From: Verrucomicrobiaceae bacterium
GTDB lineage: Bacteria; Verrucomicrobiota; Verrucomicrobiia; Verrucomicrobiales; Verrucomicrobiaceae
DNA length: 64,000 bases
Reading direction: 5' to 3'
Assembly (NCBI GenBank): GCA_027490195.1
Contig: JAIXYN010000044.1
Span: 1 to 64,000, forward strand
The notes beneath the pieces are model-generated. The model was not told where the DNA came from, made no database searches, and saw only the letters and a list, made by a program, of their open reading frames with translations. Positions 8,061-18,134 of the stretch are shown piece by piece (position 1 is the stretch's first letter; each line of letters begins with the position of its first letter). The translations under genes were made by a program, and so were the position numbers.

Positions 8061-11000
8061 ATGCCACTTACGATCCCACTATCTACCCCGGTCGCATTAT
8101 CGTGCATTATTTGGCTGATCGCCCTCACCGCTCAAGCCGGGCAGCAGAATCTCATCTCACTCGGCAACATCAACAACGCGCAGATCCAGAAGTCTGCCGT
8201 GGGTCCCGGTGCCAGCGATTCCTTCTCTAGCTTTTTCGCCGGAGCGGACACGGAACACGGGACGGAGCTCTGGCGCTACTCTGGATCAGCCTCACTTTGG
8301 AAAGATGTGCGGCCCGGGCCTGAGTCCAGCAATCCATCTCAGTTCACCACGGTGGGCAGCTACGTCGTCTATGTGGCCGACAACGGTGTCCACGGTCCCG
8401 AGCTTTACACGACGGCAAACATCAACACCTACGGCTTCCTCGGTGAGGTTCAGCCCGGCTACTCGCATGCCGCGCCAGTGATTCTGGGTGCAAGCAACGG
8501 CCATCTTTGGTTCACCACTGATACGACCGTAACCCAGGTGAACGATCGAAGCTCCACCGAGCTATGGGTCACCGATGGCACCAGCGCTCCAGAGAAGCTC
8601 GGCACCTTTGCCGCAGGCTCCATCTCACAGGTCACTGTACTCGCTGGCCAGCCCATCATCTTCTTCCTGGCGCGTGGACTGGGTGCTCCCAGTACTTACG
8701 TTGAACTCTATCGGGCTGGCCATGCCGGCAATCCCAGTAAAATCGACACTCTGCGCACCAGTTCTGCACCCATTCCGACGAGTCCGGTGTATGCGGCGAC
8801 GAATACTTTCCTCTGCTACCAAACGATCGACTCAAACAAGGAGCCTTGGCTTTATCAAATCTCCTCAGGGATCAAAAGCCAGCTTTTCGACATCGGTGGT
8901 GCGTCTGGCGACAGCCAGCCCAGTCACTTCGTCTCCAATGGCACGGACCGCATCTGCTTCGCCGCCACTTCGGTCAATGAGGGGCGCGAAGTGTGGACAA
9001 CCCTTGGTACAAGCGGCACGACCACGCTGTTAGCGAATGTGACCTCTGGCGCGGCTAGCAGCAATCCCACCGCCATGATCATGAGCCGTGGCAATCCCGG
9101 GGTCTTCTTCCAGATCCAGAGTGGCACTGCGCGTGACCTCTACTATGCCGAGGCCGGAGCCACGCCGGTGTTCCGCTTCTGCGATGCGAACGTGCAAAAC
9201 ACGACGCTGCCCACGCTGGTCACCGGCTCTGAACTCGCGTATCTGAGGCCGGAATCCACGCAGTTTCGCCTCCGCTATGCCAATGGCAAAACGGGCAGCA
9301 GCTTTAGCACGGGGCCCTTCTTCAGCTCGGTCTCTCGGAGCTGGAATGCGAGCACCATCACTCCTATGGGAAACGCCGCTTACGTGATCGCCACGCAAAC
9401 GAACGTGGAAGAACTTTATCGCGTCATCGGTGGTGACGTCCTGAAGGTCACTGTGCCGACACCAGCGGGTGGATCGGCGAAACCGAGAAACTTCTTCCCC
9501 TACGGCACCTCGGACCAGCTTTTTGTCGGAGACACCAACGCCCAGCCCACGCTTTACCGGCTCCCAATCTCCAACAATGCTGCAAGCGCTGTGTCCATGA
9601 GCACGCCATCGGACTCCTTTGCTAGCAATGCCTCAAGCCTGAGTGCCGACTTCACCGAAGTAGGAGACATGCTGTTCTTTACCGGACACGACGGTCATGA
9701 TCGACGGCTGTTTACCACACCGACAGGTCAGCAAAACAGCGCCACTGTAGTGACGGACCTCTACGACCCCGAACAGCTCGTGACCTTCCAAGGACGCCTT
9801 TACCTGCTCGCTCGCCCTACGGCGGGCGGCACTGGAGTAAAGAAGCTCTACGGGGTGGAAATCATCGGCGCAAACTACAGCGCCGAATTGGTGGGTGGCC
9901 CGACGGGATACAACGCCACGGCACTCAAAGTCGCGGCTGGGCAGTTGTTCTTTGTCGAAGAGCACAACAGCACGATCGAGCGTCTGAATGCGCTCGATTC
10001 CAGCTTCATACTAACGACCATCAGCGCCTTCTACAAAGATCCTGCGGGCATAGGCATCACGCAGCTCACCTCCAGCAGCAGCCACCTCTATTTCACGGCC
10101 CAACAGGACGGCTCACCCACTGCCAAGCGCGTCATTTGGAGCACGGATGGTACGCCTGCTTCCCTCACCACTCCAGGCTCGTCCATTTTCAATCCCCAGC
10201 TTCTTGGAGCGCTCGGCGATGCATGCATGTTTTGGTCCTATTCTGGTAGTAACAGCCAGTATCAGATGTTCCAATGGGATTCCGATGCTGGCGGTGGCAC
10301 AAACCTATTCTACGCAAATCTCACATTCGACACGCCGGAGCCCAGCCGCGTCACCAACAAGCCCGCAGGCGTGGAATATGCCGGTTGGTTCTATTTCACC
10401 TCGAGATCCGGCAGACTGTTGAGAACGAACGGCATGGATGTGACCGTCATGCTCGCCAATCCCTATTGGATCGTCTGCCCAGAAACTCTTGCCGTGTTGC
10501 CAGACCGGCTGGTCTTCATGGCGCTGACCAGCAACTTTGACTGCGTACTTTTCCGCTACACGTCCGCTGATGATGCGTTGAACCAGTTCTGGGCTACCCC
10601 GCAGCCCAGCATGCCCAGCCCTTTCGTGGCCCTCGGCGGCCAACTCTACTTCACCGCCTGTGAGTATAACTCAAACATCGGCACCACCCGGCTCTACCGC
10701 ACGGACGGCACCAGCCAGGGCAGCACGCTCGTGTTTGACAACCTCGCGCAGCGCAAGCTCGCCAGCGTGCCCATGGGAGTCTATCGAGGCCACCTCGTGC
10801 TCACTGCCTCACGCAACAATGGAGGCGACTCGATGGAGCCTGCGCTGCTGAATGCCAAACCGTCTATTCCACAACCCGCAACTCTGCTAGGCCTGCGTGC
10901 GCAGCCCGTGTCCTTCACCTACGCCCAACTCGTCACCGGACCAGCCACTGATGCTGATGGGGATACGCTCACGCCCCTGCGCCTGTTCAACTCGTACGGC

Positions 11001-11606
11001 ACCCTGACTCGCAATGGCAACGCCGTGGCCACCAGCACCGACATCACCCCTGGCGACACGTTTGAGTGGACGCCGGCCCCCACCGACTCGGGAGTGATTT
11101 TCCCTGTCTTCCTCTACAGCAGCGACCCCTGGCAGGAAGGTTCGACCTTTTACCCAATCAATCTGCAAACACCGTTTGATGTCTGGCGCCAGACCCAGTT
11201 CCCGATCGTGGAGGGAGAAGCCTGGCCGCCAGCGAACAGCGCCGCCGAGGAAGATTTCAACGGCAACGGTTTGCCCAACATTTTTGAGCACCTCTTCGGA
11301 CGTGACCCCAAAGCCCTCGATTCCACCCCTGGCTGCGTACCCTCCGTCGTCGGCGGTGGGAATGTGCTGCGCTACTCCTTCACTCGCACCGCCACGCTTC
11401 CGCAAGGCAATGTGCTCACGGTGGAGCTCTCGACGGATCTGATGCCAGACTCCTGGAGTCCCATCGCTACCAAGTCGGAAAACAACCCTTGGACTGGCAC
11501 CGCCAGCATCAGCGAAACCACGCTACCCGACGGCCGCGTGCGAGTGGATGTGGAGATGCCTGCCACCGCTGGCCCCACCTTCTTCCGCCTTCAGGCTGCC
11601 TATTGA
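8061..11606 (+). CDS. Very large secreted ELWxTDGT-repeat protein
   Basis: An 1181-aa exported protein. The start at 8061 gives a hydrophobic signal (LSCIIWLIALTAQA). The body is a run of degenerate beta-propeller-like repeats with the signature [EL]xWxTDGT: ELWVTDGTS (about residue 166), EVWTTLGTS (about 310), IWSTDGTP (about 691) and LYRTDGTSQGST (about 880). A bacterial cadherin/Ig-like stretch follows (TDADGDTLTPL). The C-terminus has a NGNGLPNIFEHLFG type-3-thrombospondin-like motif (about 1063) and a final beta domain ending FFRLQAAY, the usual tail of verrucomicrobial surface proteins. A surface or extracellular role is inferred; no enzyme motif is seen. Confidence 0.8.
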   Translation: MPLTIPLSTPVALSCIIWLIALTAQAGQQNLISLGNINNAQIQKSAVGPGASDSFSSFFAGADTEHGTELWRYSGSASLWKDVRPGPESSNPSQFTTVGSYVVYVADNGVHGPELYTTANINTYGFLGEVQPGYSHAAPVILGASNGHLWFTTDTTVTQVNDRSSTELWVTDGTSAPEKLGTFAAGSISQVTVLAGQPIIFFLARGLGAPSTYVELYRAGHAGNPSKIDTLRTSSAPIPTSPVYAATNTFLCYQTIDSNKEPWLYQISSGIKSQLFDIGGASGDSQPSHFVSNGTDRICFAATSVNEGREVWTTLGTSGTTTLLANVTSGAASSNPTAMIMSRGNPGVFFQIQSGTARDLYYAEAGATPVFRFCDANVQNTTLPTLVTGSELAYLRPESTQFRLRYANGKTGSSFSTGPFFSSVSRSWNASTITPMGNAAYVIATQTNVEELYRVIGGDVLKVTVPTPAGGSAKPRNFFPYGTSDQLFVGDTNAQPTLYRLPISNNAASAVSMSTPSDSFASNASSLSADFTEVGDMLFFTGHDGHDRRLFTTPTGQQNSATVVTDLYDPEQLVTFQGRLYLLARPTAGGTGVKKLYGVEIIGANYSAELVGGPTGYNATALKVAAGQLFFVEEHNSTIERLNALDSSFILTTISAFYKDPAGIGITQLTSSSSHLYFTAQQDGSPTAKRVIWSTDGTPASLTTPGSSIFNPQLLGALGDACMFWSYSGSNSQYQMFQWDSDAGGGTNLFYANLTFDTPEPSRVTNKPAGVEYAGWFYFTSRSGRLLRTNGMDVTVMLANPYWIVCPETLAVLPDRLVFMALTSNFDCVLFRYTSADDALNQFWATPQPSMPSPFVALGGQLYFTACEYNSNIGTTRLYRTDGTSQGSTLVFDNLAQRKLASVPMGVYRGHLVLTASRNNGGDSMEPALLNAKPSIPQPATLLGLRAQPVSFTYAQLVTGPATDADGDTLTPLRLFNSYGTLTRNGNAVATSTDITPGDTFEWTPAPTDSGVIFPVFLYSSDPWQEGSTFYPINLQTPFDVWRQTQFPIVEGEAWPPANSAAEEDFNGNGLPNIFEHLFGRDPKALDSTPGCVPSVVGGGNVLRYSFTRTATLPQGNVLTVELSTDLMPDSWSPIATKSENNPWTGTASISETTLPDGRVRVDVEMPATAGPTFFRLQAAY

Positions 11607-11688
11607 GGCTGCATGCCGGGCCAGCATCAAAGCCATAGCGAAAGTCTATTTTCTTTACCGGTGCTTTTACGGCAGAGGAAGGCCGCTC

Positions 11689-12987
11689 ATGCGCCACGCT
11701 TGCTATTTCATCGCCATCCTTGCTCTCTCTGCCGCTCCACTGGCGGCAGATGGCATCGCTGACCAACTGAAGTGGAACTTCCAGGCACGCACCCGCGGCG
11801 AGATGCGCAACAACGTCTATGACTTCGACTCCAGCCGCAGCGCGGTGACGGACGACACTTACCTGCTCACGCGCGTGCGTCTCGGAGTCGAGTGGCAGCC
11901 TGCCGACTGGATTCGTTTTGCCGCGCAGGGGCAGGATGTCCGCGAAACTTTCTCGAAACGCGCCAATATCCCACTGCAAAATGGTGCTGAAGGCGACGAC
12001 GCCATCGATCTGAGACTCGCCAGTGTTGAATTCGGTCACGCGAATCAAACGACACTCAAGATTGGTCGGCAGGTACTTGCCTATGGCGATGAACGTCTCG
12101 TCGGCCCGCTGGAGTGGCTGAACTTCAGCCGCACCTTTGACGCTGTGAAGTTTCACTATCAGGCAAAGACTTGGTCGCTCGATGCCTTCACTTCCAGCGT
12201 CGTGCGCATCCGGCGTTCGCAACTGAACGTGTCTGACTGGCTGGACAACACCGCGACACGAAACGAGTTCTTCAGCGGCATTTACTACAGCAGCCACTTC
12301 CTACCTTTCCAGACCACCGACCTTTACGCCTTTCACCTGCACGAAGAAAACCTCACCGGCACTTCGAACTTCATCACGCTAGGCACCCGGCACAAAGGTG
12401 ACCCCACCAAGCTTGCTGGTTGGGATTACACCGTCGAACTCGTCGGCCAAGCTGGTCGTGTGAATGGCCGACCACTCAGCGCCTATGCCTACCACCTTGA
12501 AGGCGGCTACAACTGGCTCAAATCATCGTGGAAGCCGCGTGTCGCACTCGAATACAGCACAGGCAGTGGCGATAGCGATCCGAATGACGGCAGCGTGCAC
12601 ACCTTCCAGAATCTCTTCCCCACAAATCATCCGCCGTATGGATTCATGGACACTTTTTCGTGGCAAAACATGCACAACCTCGCGCTGCGACTCGCCGCGC
12701 AACCGCACCCGAAGGTGAAGACCACGCTCGACTTCCACTCCTTCTGGCTCGTGACGACAGGCGATGCCTGGTATCGCGCCAATGGCACCACACGCGTGCG
12801 CGCCATCAATCCGAACGCGAACAACCACGCCGGCTACGAACTTGACTTCACGGTGAGTGCCAAGCTCTCGCAGCATCTTGACATGCTCTTGGGTTACTCA
12901 CACTTCTTTGCCGGTGCTTACCTCGCCAGCACAGGTGCCAGTGACGATGCTGACTTCGCCTATTCAATGCTCACGCTCAATTATTGA
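11689..12987 (+). CDS. Alginate export family outer-membrane channel
   Basis: A 432-aa beta-barrel protein of the Alginate_exp (AlgE-like) family. The start at 11689 gives a signal peptide ending LAADG; a longer frame runs back over the end of the previous gene. Family features are KWNFQARTRGEMRNN and the conserved RLGVEWQPADWIRFAAQGQD. Further blocks are GRQVLAYGDERLVGPLEW, the Tyr/Trp-rich alternating strands, and a C-terminal aromatic residue (LNY) as in barrel proteins. In many Gram-negatives such proteins are general porins and not alginate exporters. It precedes an antiporter gene by 6 nt, so the pair is probably one transcript. Confidence 0.87.
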   Translation: MRHACYFIAILALSAAPLAADGIADQLKWNFQARTRGEMRNNVYDFDSSRSAVTDDTYLLTRVRLGVEWQPADWIRFAAQGQDVRETFSKRANIPLQNGAEGDDAIDLRLASVEFGHANQTTLKIGRQVLAYGDERLVGPLEWLNFSRTFDAVKFHYQAKTWSLDAFTSSVVRIRRSQLNVSDWLDNTATRNEFFSGIYYSSHFLPFQTTDLYAFHLHEENLTGTSNFITLGTRHKGDPTKLAGWDYTVELVGQAGRVNGRPLSAYAYHLEGGYNWLKSSWKPRVALEYSTGSGDSDPNDGSVHTFQNLFPTNHPPYGFMDTFSWQNMHNLALRLAAQPHPKVKTTLDFHSFWLVTTGDAWYRANGTTRVRAINPNANNHAGYELDFTVSAKLSQHLDMLLGYSHFFAGAYLASTGASDDADFAYSMLTLNY

Positions 12988-12993
12988 TCCCCC

Positions 12994-14256
12994 ATGACCA
13001 ATCTCCAACTCGCCATTCAGTTCTTCCTTCAACTTGGCCTCATCTTGATCATTTGCCGTGTCGTCGGCATCATCGCCTCTCGCTTCGGCCAGCCCCAGGT
13101 TGTGGCGGAGATGATTGCAGGTGTTTGTATGGGGCCATCGTTGCTGGGAGCGCTCGCACCAGCCTGGAGTGAGGCTTTGTTTCCCAAAGACTCGATGAAG
13201 GTGCTCTTTCCGGTCTCACAGCTCGGTTTGGCGCTGTACATGTTCATCGTCGGTCTCGAGTTCCGCATGGACATTGTGCGCAAGCGCTTTGGCAGTTCCG
13301 TCGCCGTGAGCTTTGCCGGTATGGCGGCTCCGTTTATACTCGGCGCAGGGCTGGGCTGGTTCTTGTGGAATCACACCGCACTCTTCCCCAAGGCTACCTC
13401 GATGCAGAACGCCATGATTTTCATGGGCGCATCCATGTGCATCACGGCATTCCCGATGTTGGCGCGCATCATCCACTTCAAAGGACTCGCAGGCACCACC
13501 ATGGGCACAGTGGCCATCGGCGCTGGGGCCATCGACGATGCGGCAGCCTGGGGCATGCTCGCCGTCGTGCTGGCCAGCTTCAATGGTGACATGTCGCATG
13601 CCTTGTTGAGCATCGGTGGTGGTATCGCTTACGTAGCGGTCGCGCATTTGATCATTCGTCCAATTCTCGCTCGATATGCCGCCGCCATCGAGGCTCGGGG
13701 CAAGCTCAGTGATGGCGAGTACGCCTTCTTCCTGGCGCTGATGTGCTTCGGATCTTGGTGGACTGACTACATCGAGCTGCATGCCGTGTTTGGTGCCTTT
13801 GTCATGGGCAGCGCCATGCCACGCGGAGTGGTGAGCCGCACACTCATCGAGCGCACGCAGCCATTGGCCGTCGCACTCATTCTGCCGCTATTCTTCACCT
13901 TCTCCGGACTGAACACGCGTCTTGGTTTGCTCAACAGCCCAACACTTTGGCTCCTCTGCGGAGCAGTGCTCTTGGCTGCCATTCTTGGTAAAGGCGTGGC
14001 CTGCTGGGCCGCAGCGCGCGCCTCAGGCATCTCGAATAAGGAAGCGATGGGCATCGGTGTCCTCATGAATGCGCGTGGACTCATGGAACTCATCATCATC
14101 AACATCGGCCTGCAAAAAGGCATCATCTCCGCCGAGATCTTTGCCATGCTGGCGATCATGGCCGTCATCACCACGCTCATGGCCAGCCCCATATTTGAGC
14201 GACTCGTTGGCACCGGCACCTACAAAGGCGAGCCAGAGCCGGGCACGGAGATTTGA
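12994..14256 (+). CDS. Cation:proton antiporter (CPA2 / Kef-type)
   Basis: A 420-aa inner-membrane protein with about 12-13 hydrophobic segments and the Na_H_Exchanger fold. Diagnostic segments are QPQVVAEMIAGVCMGPSLLG (TM2-3), LGLALYMFIVGLEF, the ion-binding Asp pair in GAIDDAAAW, and VLMNARGLMELIIINIGL late on. It lacks the cytosolic TrkA-N domain of full-length Kef proteins, so it is the short form. It probably exchanges Na+ or K+ for H+. It is coupled to the upstream outer-membrane channel gene by a 6-nt gap. Confidence 0.93.
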   Translation: MTNLQLAIQFFLQLGLILIICRVVGIIASRFGQPQVVAEMIAGVCMGPSLLGALAPAWSEALFPKDSMKVLFPVSQLGLALYMFIVGLEFRMDIVRKRFGSSVAVSFAGMAAPFILGAGLGWFLWNHTALFPKATSMQNAMIFMGASMCITAFPMLARIIHFKGLAGTTMGTVAIGAGAIDDAAAWGMLAVVLASFNGDMSHALLSIGGGIAYVAVAHLIIRPILARYAAAIEARGKLSDGEYAFFLALMCFGSWWTDYIELHAVFGAFVMGSAMPRGVVSRTLIERTQPLAVALILPLFFTFSGLNTRLGLLNSPTLWLLCGAVLLAAILGKGVACWAAARASGISNKEAMGIGVLMNARGLMELIIINIGLQKGIISAEIFAMLAIMAVITTLMASPIFERLVGTGTYKGEPEPGTEI

Positions 14257-14295
14257 TTCTGTGAATCAGCATTCGACCAGAGAGCAGAATGCGTC

Positions 14296-16854
14296 ATGGA
14301 TGCGCGCTCCACACACATGTCCGCTCCGCTTCCCATCTTTGAACTCCGCCAGACCTTCACCGCCGCTCTGCTGGATCCGGCGCTGCCGAATCTGCTGATC
14401 AAAGCGCCCACGGGCTCGGGCAAATCCACCCAGATCCCGCAATTCGTGCTCGACTCCGGCCTGCTGGCCGAAGGCAAACGCTGCATCGTCCTACAGCCAC
14501 GCCGCATCGCCGCACGCATGCTGGCGCAGCGCGTCGCGCGTGAGCGCAATGCACGCCTCGGCGGCGAGGTGGGTTATCAGGTGCGCTTTGAAAACATCAC
14601 CAGCAAGGAAACCCGCCTGAGCTATGTGACCGAGGGCGTCATGCTCCGGCAGATGCTCGAAGATCCGCAGCTTGAGCGCGTGGGCTGCATCGTGATCGAT
14701 GAATTCCACGAGCGTCATCTCGATGGCGATCTCGTGCTTGCCTTTGCGCGGCAGTTGCAGCGCACACGGCGTCCAGATTTAAAAATCATCGTCATGTCCG
14801 CCACGCTGGTACCGGGGCCGCTGGTGGATTTCATGCAGCCGTCGAATCTGCTCGAATCCGAGGGGCGCACCTTCCCCGTGGAGGTACGCTATCAGGCCCC
14901 GTTGCAGCTCAAGACCGGCTACCCGGAACCGATTTGGGATCAGGCCGCACGCGCCTGCGAAGATCTCGCCCTCTCTCCCGGCTTCTCCGGCGACATGCTC
15001 GTCTTCATGCCCGGCGGTCATGAAATCCGCAAGACCATCGCCGCCATTCAAGGCCGCAGCTTTGCGCGTGGCCGCCGTGTGGTGCCATTGCATGGAGAGC
15101 TGACACCGCAGGACCAGGATGCCGCTGTCACGCCCGGCGAGCAGCCAAAGATCATCGTCAGCACCAACGTGGCGGAAACGTCTCTCACCATCGAAGGCGT
15201 GCGCGCTGTGGTGGATGGCGGCCTGGCACGCACCGCCTCGTATGATCCGCGCCGTGGCATCAACACCCTCACCGTGCAGAAAATCAGCCGAGCCTCGGCA
15301 GAGCAACGTGCCGGACGCGCCGGCCGCCTCGGCCCCGGCATCGCCGTGCGCCTGTGGACACAGCGCGAACACCTGCTGCGCCCTGAAAGCGAACTGCCCG
15401 AAGTGCAGCGCCTCGATCTGAGCGAAGCCCTGCTCGCACTGCGCGTGCTCTCGCCCGAACCCTTCGACTGGTTTGAGTCACCCACACCCGCCTCGCAATC
15501 CCGCGCGGAAAATCTGCTGCACGATCTCGGTGCACTCGATCACGAAGGCCGCATCACCCCGCTAGGCCGGCAGATGAGCCGTTTCCCGCTGCACCCGCGC
15601 TTTGCGCGCATGCTGCTCGCCGCCGCGCAGTTCGGCTGCCTGCGCGAGGCCACGCTCTGCGCTGCCGCTGCGCAGGGCCGGGACATCTTGCTAATCGGCA
15701 AAAACAACGCCTCGCACAAAAACGAAGACCTTTGGGAGCACGATGACGTGACCGAGTTCCAGGCCATCCTGCGCGCCTTTGCCCGCGCGGAGGCCATGAA
15801 CTTCAACCCCGACGACTGCGCCCGCTACGGCATCCATGCCAATGCCTCACGCGAGGCCGCCCGCAGCGCCGATCAGTTCCTCCAGCTCGCGAAACGCTCC
15901 GGATTGCCGATCAACGACGAAGTCGCCGATCCCACCGCGCTGGCAAAAATGCTCCTCGCTGCGTTCAGCGATCACCTCGGCGTAGAGACCAGCACCGGCA
16001 GCCGCATCTACCGGCTCGCAGGTGGTTACAGCGGCCACCTCGGCAAGGACGCGCACATCCGCCCGCCGCGCCTCATCGTCGCCTCCGAAATCGTCGAGGT
16101 GCAGGGCAAGGCGCTCACCGTGCAGCTCAACAACTGCACGCGCATTGAGGAGGACTGGCTGCGCGAACTCTTCCCCGCAGACTTCACCACCGCCTCCCGC
16201 GCCGCCTACGATGCCGTAAACCGCCGCGTGATGAATCTTGAGGAAGTCCGCTTCCGCAGCCTCGTGCTCAGCAGCCGCGAGCGCGGCGAGCCCAATGAAT
16301 CCACCGCCGCAAGCCTGCTCGCCGCCGAAGTCATCGCCGGTCGTCTTCAACTCACCAATTGGAACGAGAAGGTCGAACAGTGGATCACCCGCGTGAACTG
16401 CCTCTCCAAATGGATGCCCGATCTCGAAATCCCCGCCATCGGCGAAGAAGATCGCCATCTCATCATCGAGCAGGTTTGCACGGGCTGCATCGCGTACCGT
16501 CAACTCAAGGACAAGGACATCTTCCCTGCCCTGCACCAGTGGCTAAGCCACTCCCAGCGCGACATGCTCGACAAATACGCCCCCGAACGCTACGCCCTCA
16601 AAAACGGCAAAACCGCCCGCATCGTCTATGACGAAAAGCAGCCCCCCAGCGTCAGCGCCGTGCTCCAGCACATGTACGACATCAACGAAAACCCGAAGGT
16701 GGCTGCGGGCCGCATCAGCGTCACCGTCCATCTTCTCTCACCTGCGCAGAGACCGATTCAGACGACGGGAGATCTGGGGAGGTTTTGGCGCGAGGGGTAT
16801 CCAGCGGTAAAGGCGCAGTTGCGCGGACGGTATCCCAAGCATGAGTGGCGTTAG
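14296..16854 (+). CDS. hrpB: ATP-dependent helicase HrpB
   Basis: An 852-aa DEAH-family RNA helicase. Walker A is PTGSGKST (residues 38-45) and motif II is DEFH in VIDEFHERHLDGD. Motif III is SATL, and motif VI is QRAGRAGRLGPG. The helicase-associated and HrpB C-terminal domains follow, ending in the characteristic RGRYPKHEW. Length matches HrpB (about 820-850), not HrpA (about 1300). The start could be ATG 14296 or the ATG seven codons later. Its cellular substrate is unknown in most bacteria. It ends 5 nt before the convergent L,D-transpeptidase gene. Confidence 0.95.
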   Translation: MDARSTHMSAPLPIFELRQTFTAALLDPALPNLLIKAPTGSGKSTQIPQFVLDSGLLAEGKRCIVLQPRRIAARMLAQRVARERNARLGGEVGYQVRFENITSKETRLSYVTEGVMLRQMLEDPQLERVGCIVIDEFHERHLDGDLVLAFARQLQRTRRPDLKIIVMSATLVPGPLVDFMQPSNLLESEGRTFPVEVRYQAPLQLKTGYPEPIWDQAARACEDLALSPGFSGDMLVFMPGGHEIRKTIAAIQGRSFARGRRVVPLHGELTPQDQDAAVTPGEQPKIIVSTNVAETSLTIEGVRAVVDGGLARTASYDPRRGINTLTVQKISRASAEQRAGRAGRLGPGIAVRLWTQREHLLRPESELPEVQRLDLSEALLALRVLSPEPFDWFESPTPASQSRAENLLHDLGALDHEGRITPLGRQMSRFPLHPRFARMLLAAAQFGCLREATLCAAAAQGRDILLIGKNNASHKNEDLWEHDDVTEFQAILRAFARAEAMNFNPDDCARYGIHANASREAARSADQFLQLAKRSGLPINDEVADPTALAKMLLAAFSDHLGVETSTGSRIYRLAGGYSGHLGKDAHIRPPRLIVASEIVEVQGKALTVQLNNCTRIEEDWLRELFPADFTTASRAAYDAVNRRVMNLEEVRFRSLVLSSRERGEPNESTAASLLAAEVIAGRLQLTNWNEKVEQWITRVNCLSKWMPDLEIPAIGEEDRHLIIEQVCTGCIAYRQLKDKDIFPALHQWLSHSQRDMLDKYAPERYALKNGKTARIVYDEKQPPSVSAVLQHMYDINENPKVAAGRISVTVHLLSPAQRPIQTTGDLGRFWREGYPAVKAQLRGRYPKHEWR

Positions 16855-16859
16855 ATCGA

Positions 16860-17936
16860 TCACGGCAGGATCAAAACTCGAGTCCCCTTGCTCACCCAAT
16901 CATGAAGTTGGAGCAAGTCGGCCTTTCGCATGCTCAGGCAGCCCCAGGTGAGATGGTGATTGCCGTCGGGCCAGTCGCTGATCCAGCCATGGATGCCGAT
17001 ACCGCCGCCTAGGGATGTGTCTGTCGGAGCCAGCGAGCCATGCAGCGCTGCCGCAGCAATGCGATCGTGCTCATTCTTTGTGATACGTTTTTCGCTCAAG
17101 GCGGTCCGGGCATCGAAGGCATTTGGATAGCTCAACCGCAGCCATGCGGCGCCAAGATAAGCACCGGATTCGCCATCGAATGGCCCCTTGGCTTTCTGTG
17201 TGATGCGGTATTCACCCACCGGCGTGCCGTTGTCGCCATCGGTCATCTTTCGCTGCCTGCCGTCCTGCCCTAGAGCCATGGGCAAAGTGTGCTTCACTTT
17301 TCCTTTCTCACAGAAATAAATTCGGTAGGCATGTTTCACGGCGATGAGCATGCGTTCTTCTTTCACAGGCACGAGCAGGCGCTTGTGGCTGCGGATGAAA
17401 GTGGAAACGCTCTGCGGCCAGGTGGCCGCCTCAGCGTAAAGTAGATGGCGCAACGTGAGGATGAGCTGTGCGTCATTGCCATTCAAACCAGGTGCGATCT
17501 GTGCAATGCGTTGCCGCCGCTTCACCACGTCACCCGGTTTGAGATTGCAGGCATGAATGCCCACATATCCAGTCAGGACACGCTGCAGTTGTCCGTTTTC
17601 GAGAAAGCGGTGCTCCAGCCACACCTCGCCGTCTTTCACTTCAGTCACCGTGCCCGCAGCCAGAGCATAAACCGGCTGGTTCGCATCCGTATCACCACCG
17701 CCGCTGCCATTCCACGTCTCACGCGCTTCAAGCCCAAGCGCATCAACGACCTTCTCACTCACGCTCCAGCTCTTGTGCCGGCGCTTGGTCGACGGGTCCG
17801 TGTAGCCTGCTGTGCCATCCGCTCCGCCGACGGGAAAATCGAAGCCGTCAGCGAGGTCTGGCGCGAGGAATGAATTGAGATCCTGAGCTGACAGTGTGCA
17901 GGCTAAAATGAGCACAGGCAGGAAGTGCAGGTTCAT
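16860..17936 (-). CDS. L,D-transpeptidase (YkuD) with degenerate M23-like domain
   Basis: A 358-aa exported protein (signal MNLHFLPVLILACTLSAQ). Residues about 65-150 have the LytM/M23 pattern PVYALAAGTVTEV ... YVGIHACNLKPGDVV. The zinc ligands are missing: no HxH and no HxxxD, with only an isolated His. Residues about 205-358 form a YkuD domain with LPMALGQDGRQRKMTDGDNG, TPVGEYRI, then His316 (IHGW) and catalytic Cys333 in TWGCLSMR. It should cross-link peptidoglycan or attach a protein to it; the M23-like part probably binds the wall. Convergent with hrpB. Confidence 0.88.
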   Translation of the reverse strand: MNLHFLPVLILACTLSAQDLNSFLAPDLADGFDFPVGGADGTAGYTDPSTKRRHKSWSVSEKVVDALGLEARETWNGSGGGDTDANQPVYALAAGTVTEVKDGEVWLEHRFLENGQLQRVLTGYVGIHACNLKPGDVVKRRQRIAQIAPGLNGNDAQLILTLRHLLYAEAATWPQSVSTFIRSHKRLLVPVKEERMLIAVKHAYRIYFCEKGKVKHTLPMALGQDGRQRKMTDGDNGTPVGEYRITQKAKGPFDGESGAYLGAAWLRLSYPNAFDARTALSEKRITKNEHDRIAAAALHGSLAPTDTSLGGGIGIHGWISDWPDGNHHLTWGCLSMRKADLLQLHDWVSKGTRVLILP

Positions 17937-18134
17937 ACCCCTGTTTTATCAAAAGCAGCACTTCACAGCAAGACCGCCCTGCTGGAATTTTCGACATCAC
18001 AAATACCGCCACACTCCGTGGTAGCCCCATCACTCAGCCATGCACTACAACATTTTCGCGGAGCCAAGGAACAACTGGCTATTGATCGAGACGGCTGACT
18101 TGGAATTCGAATCGTCTGCGTATACGGAGCCGCA

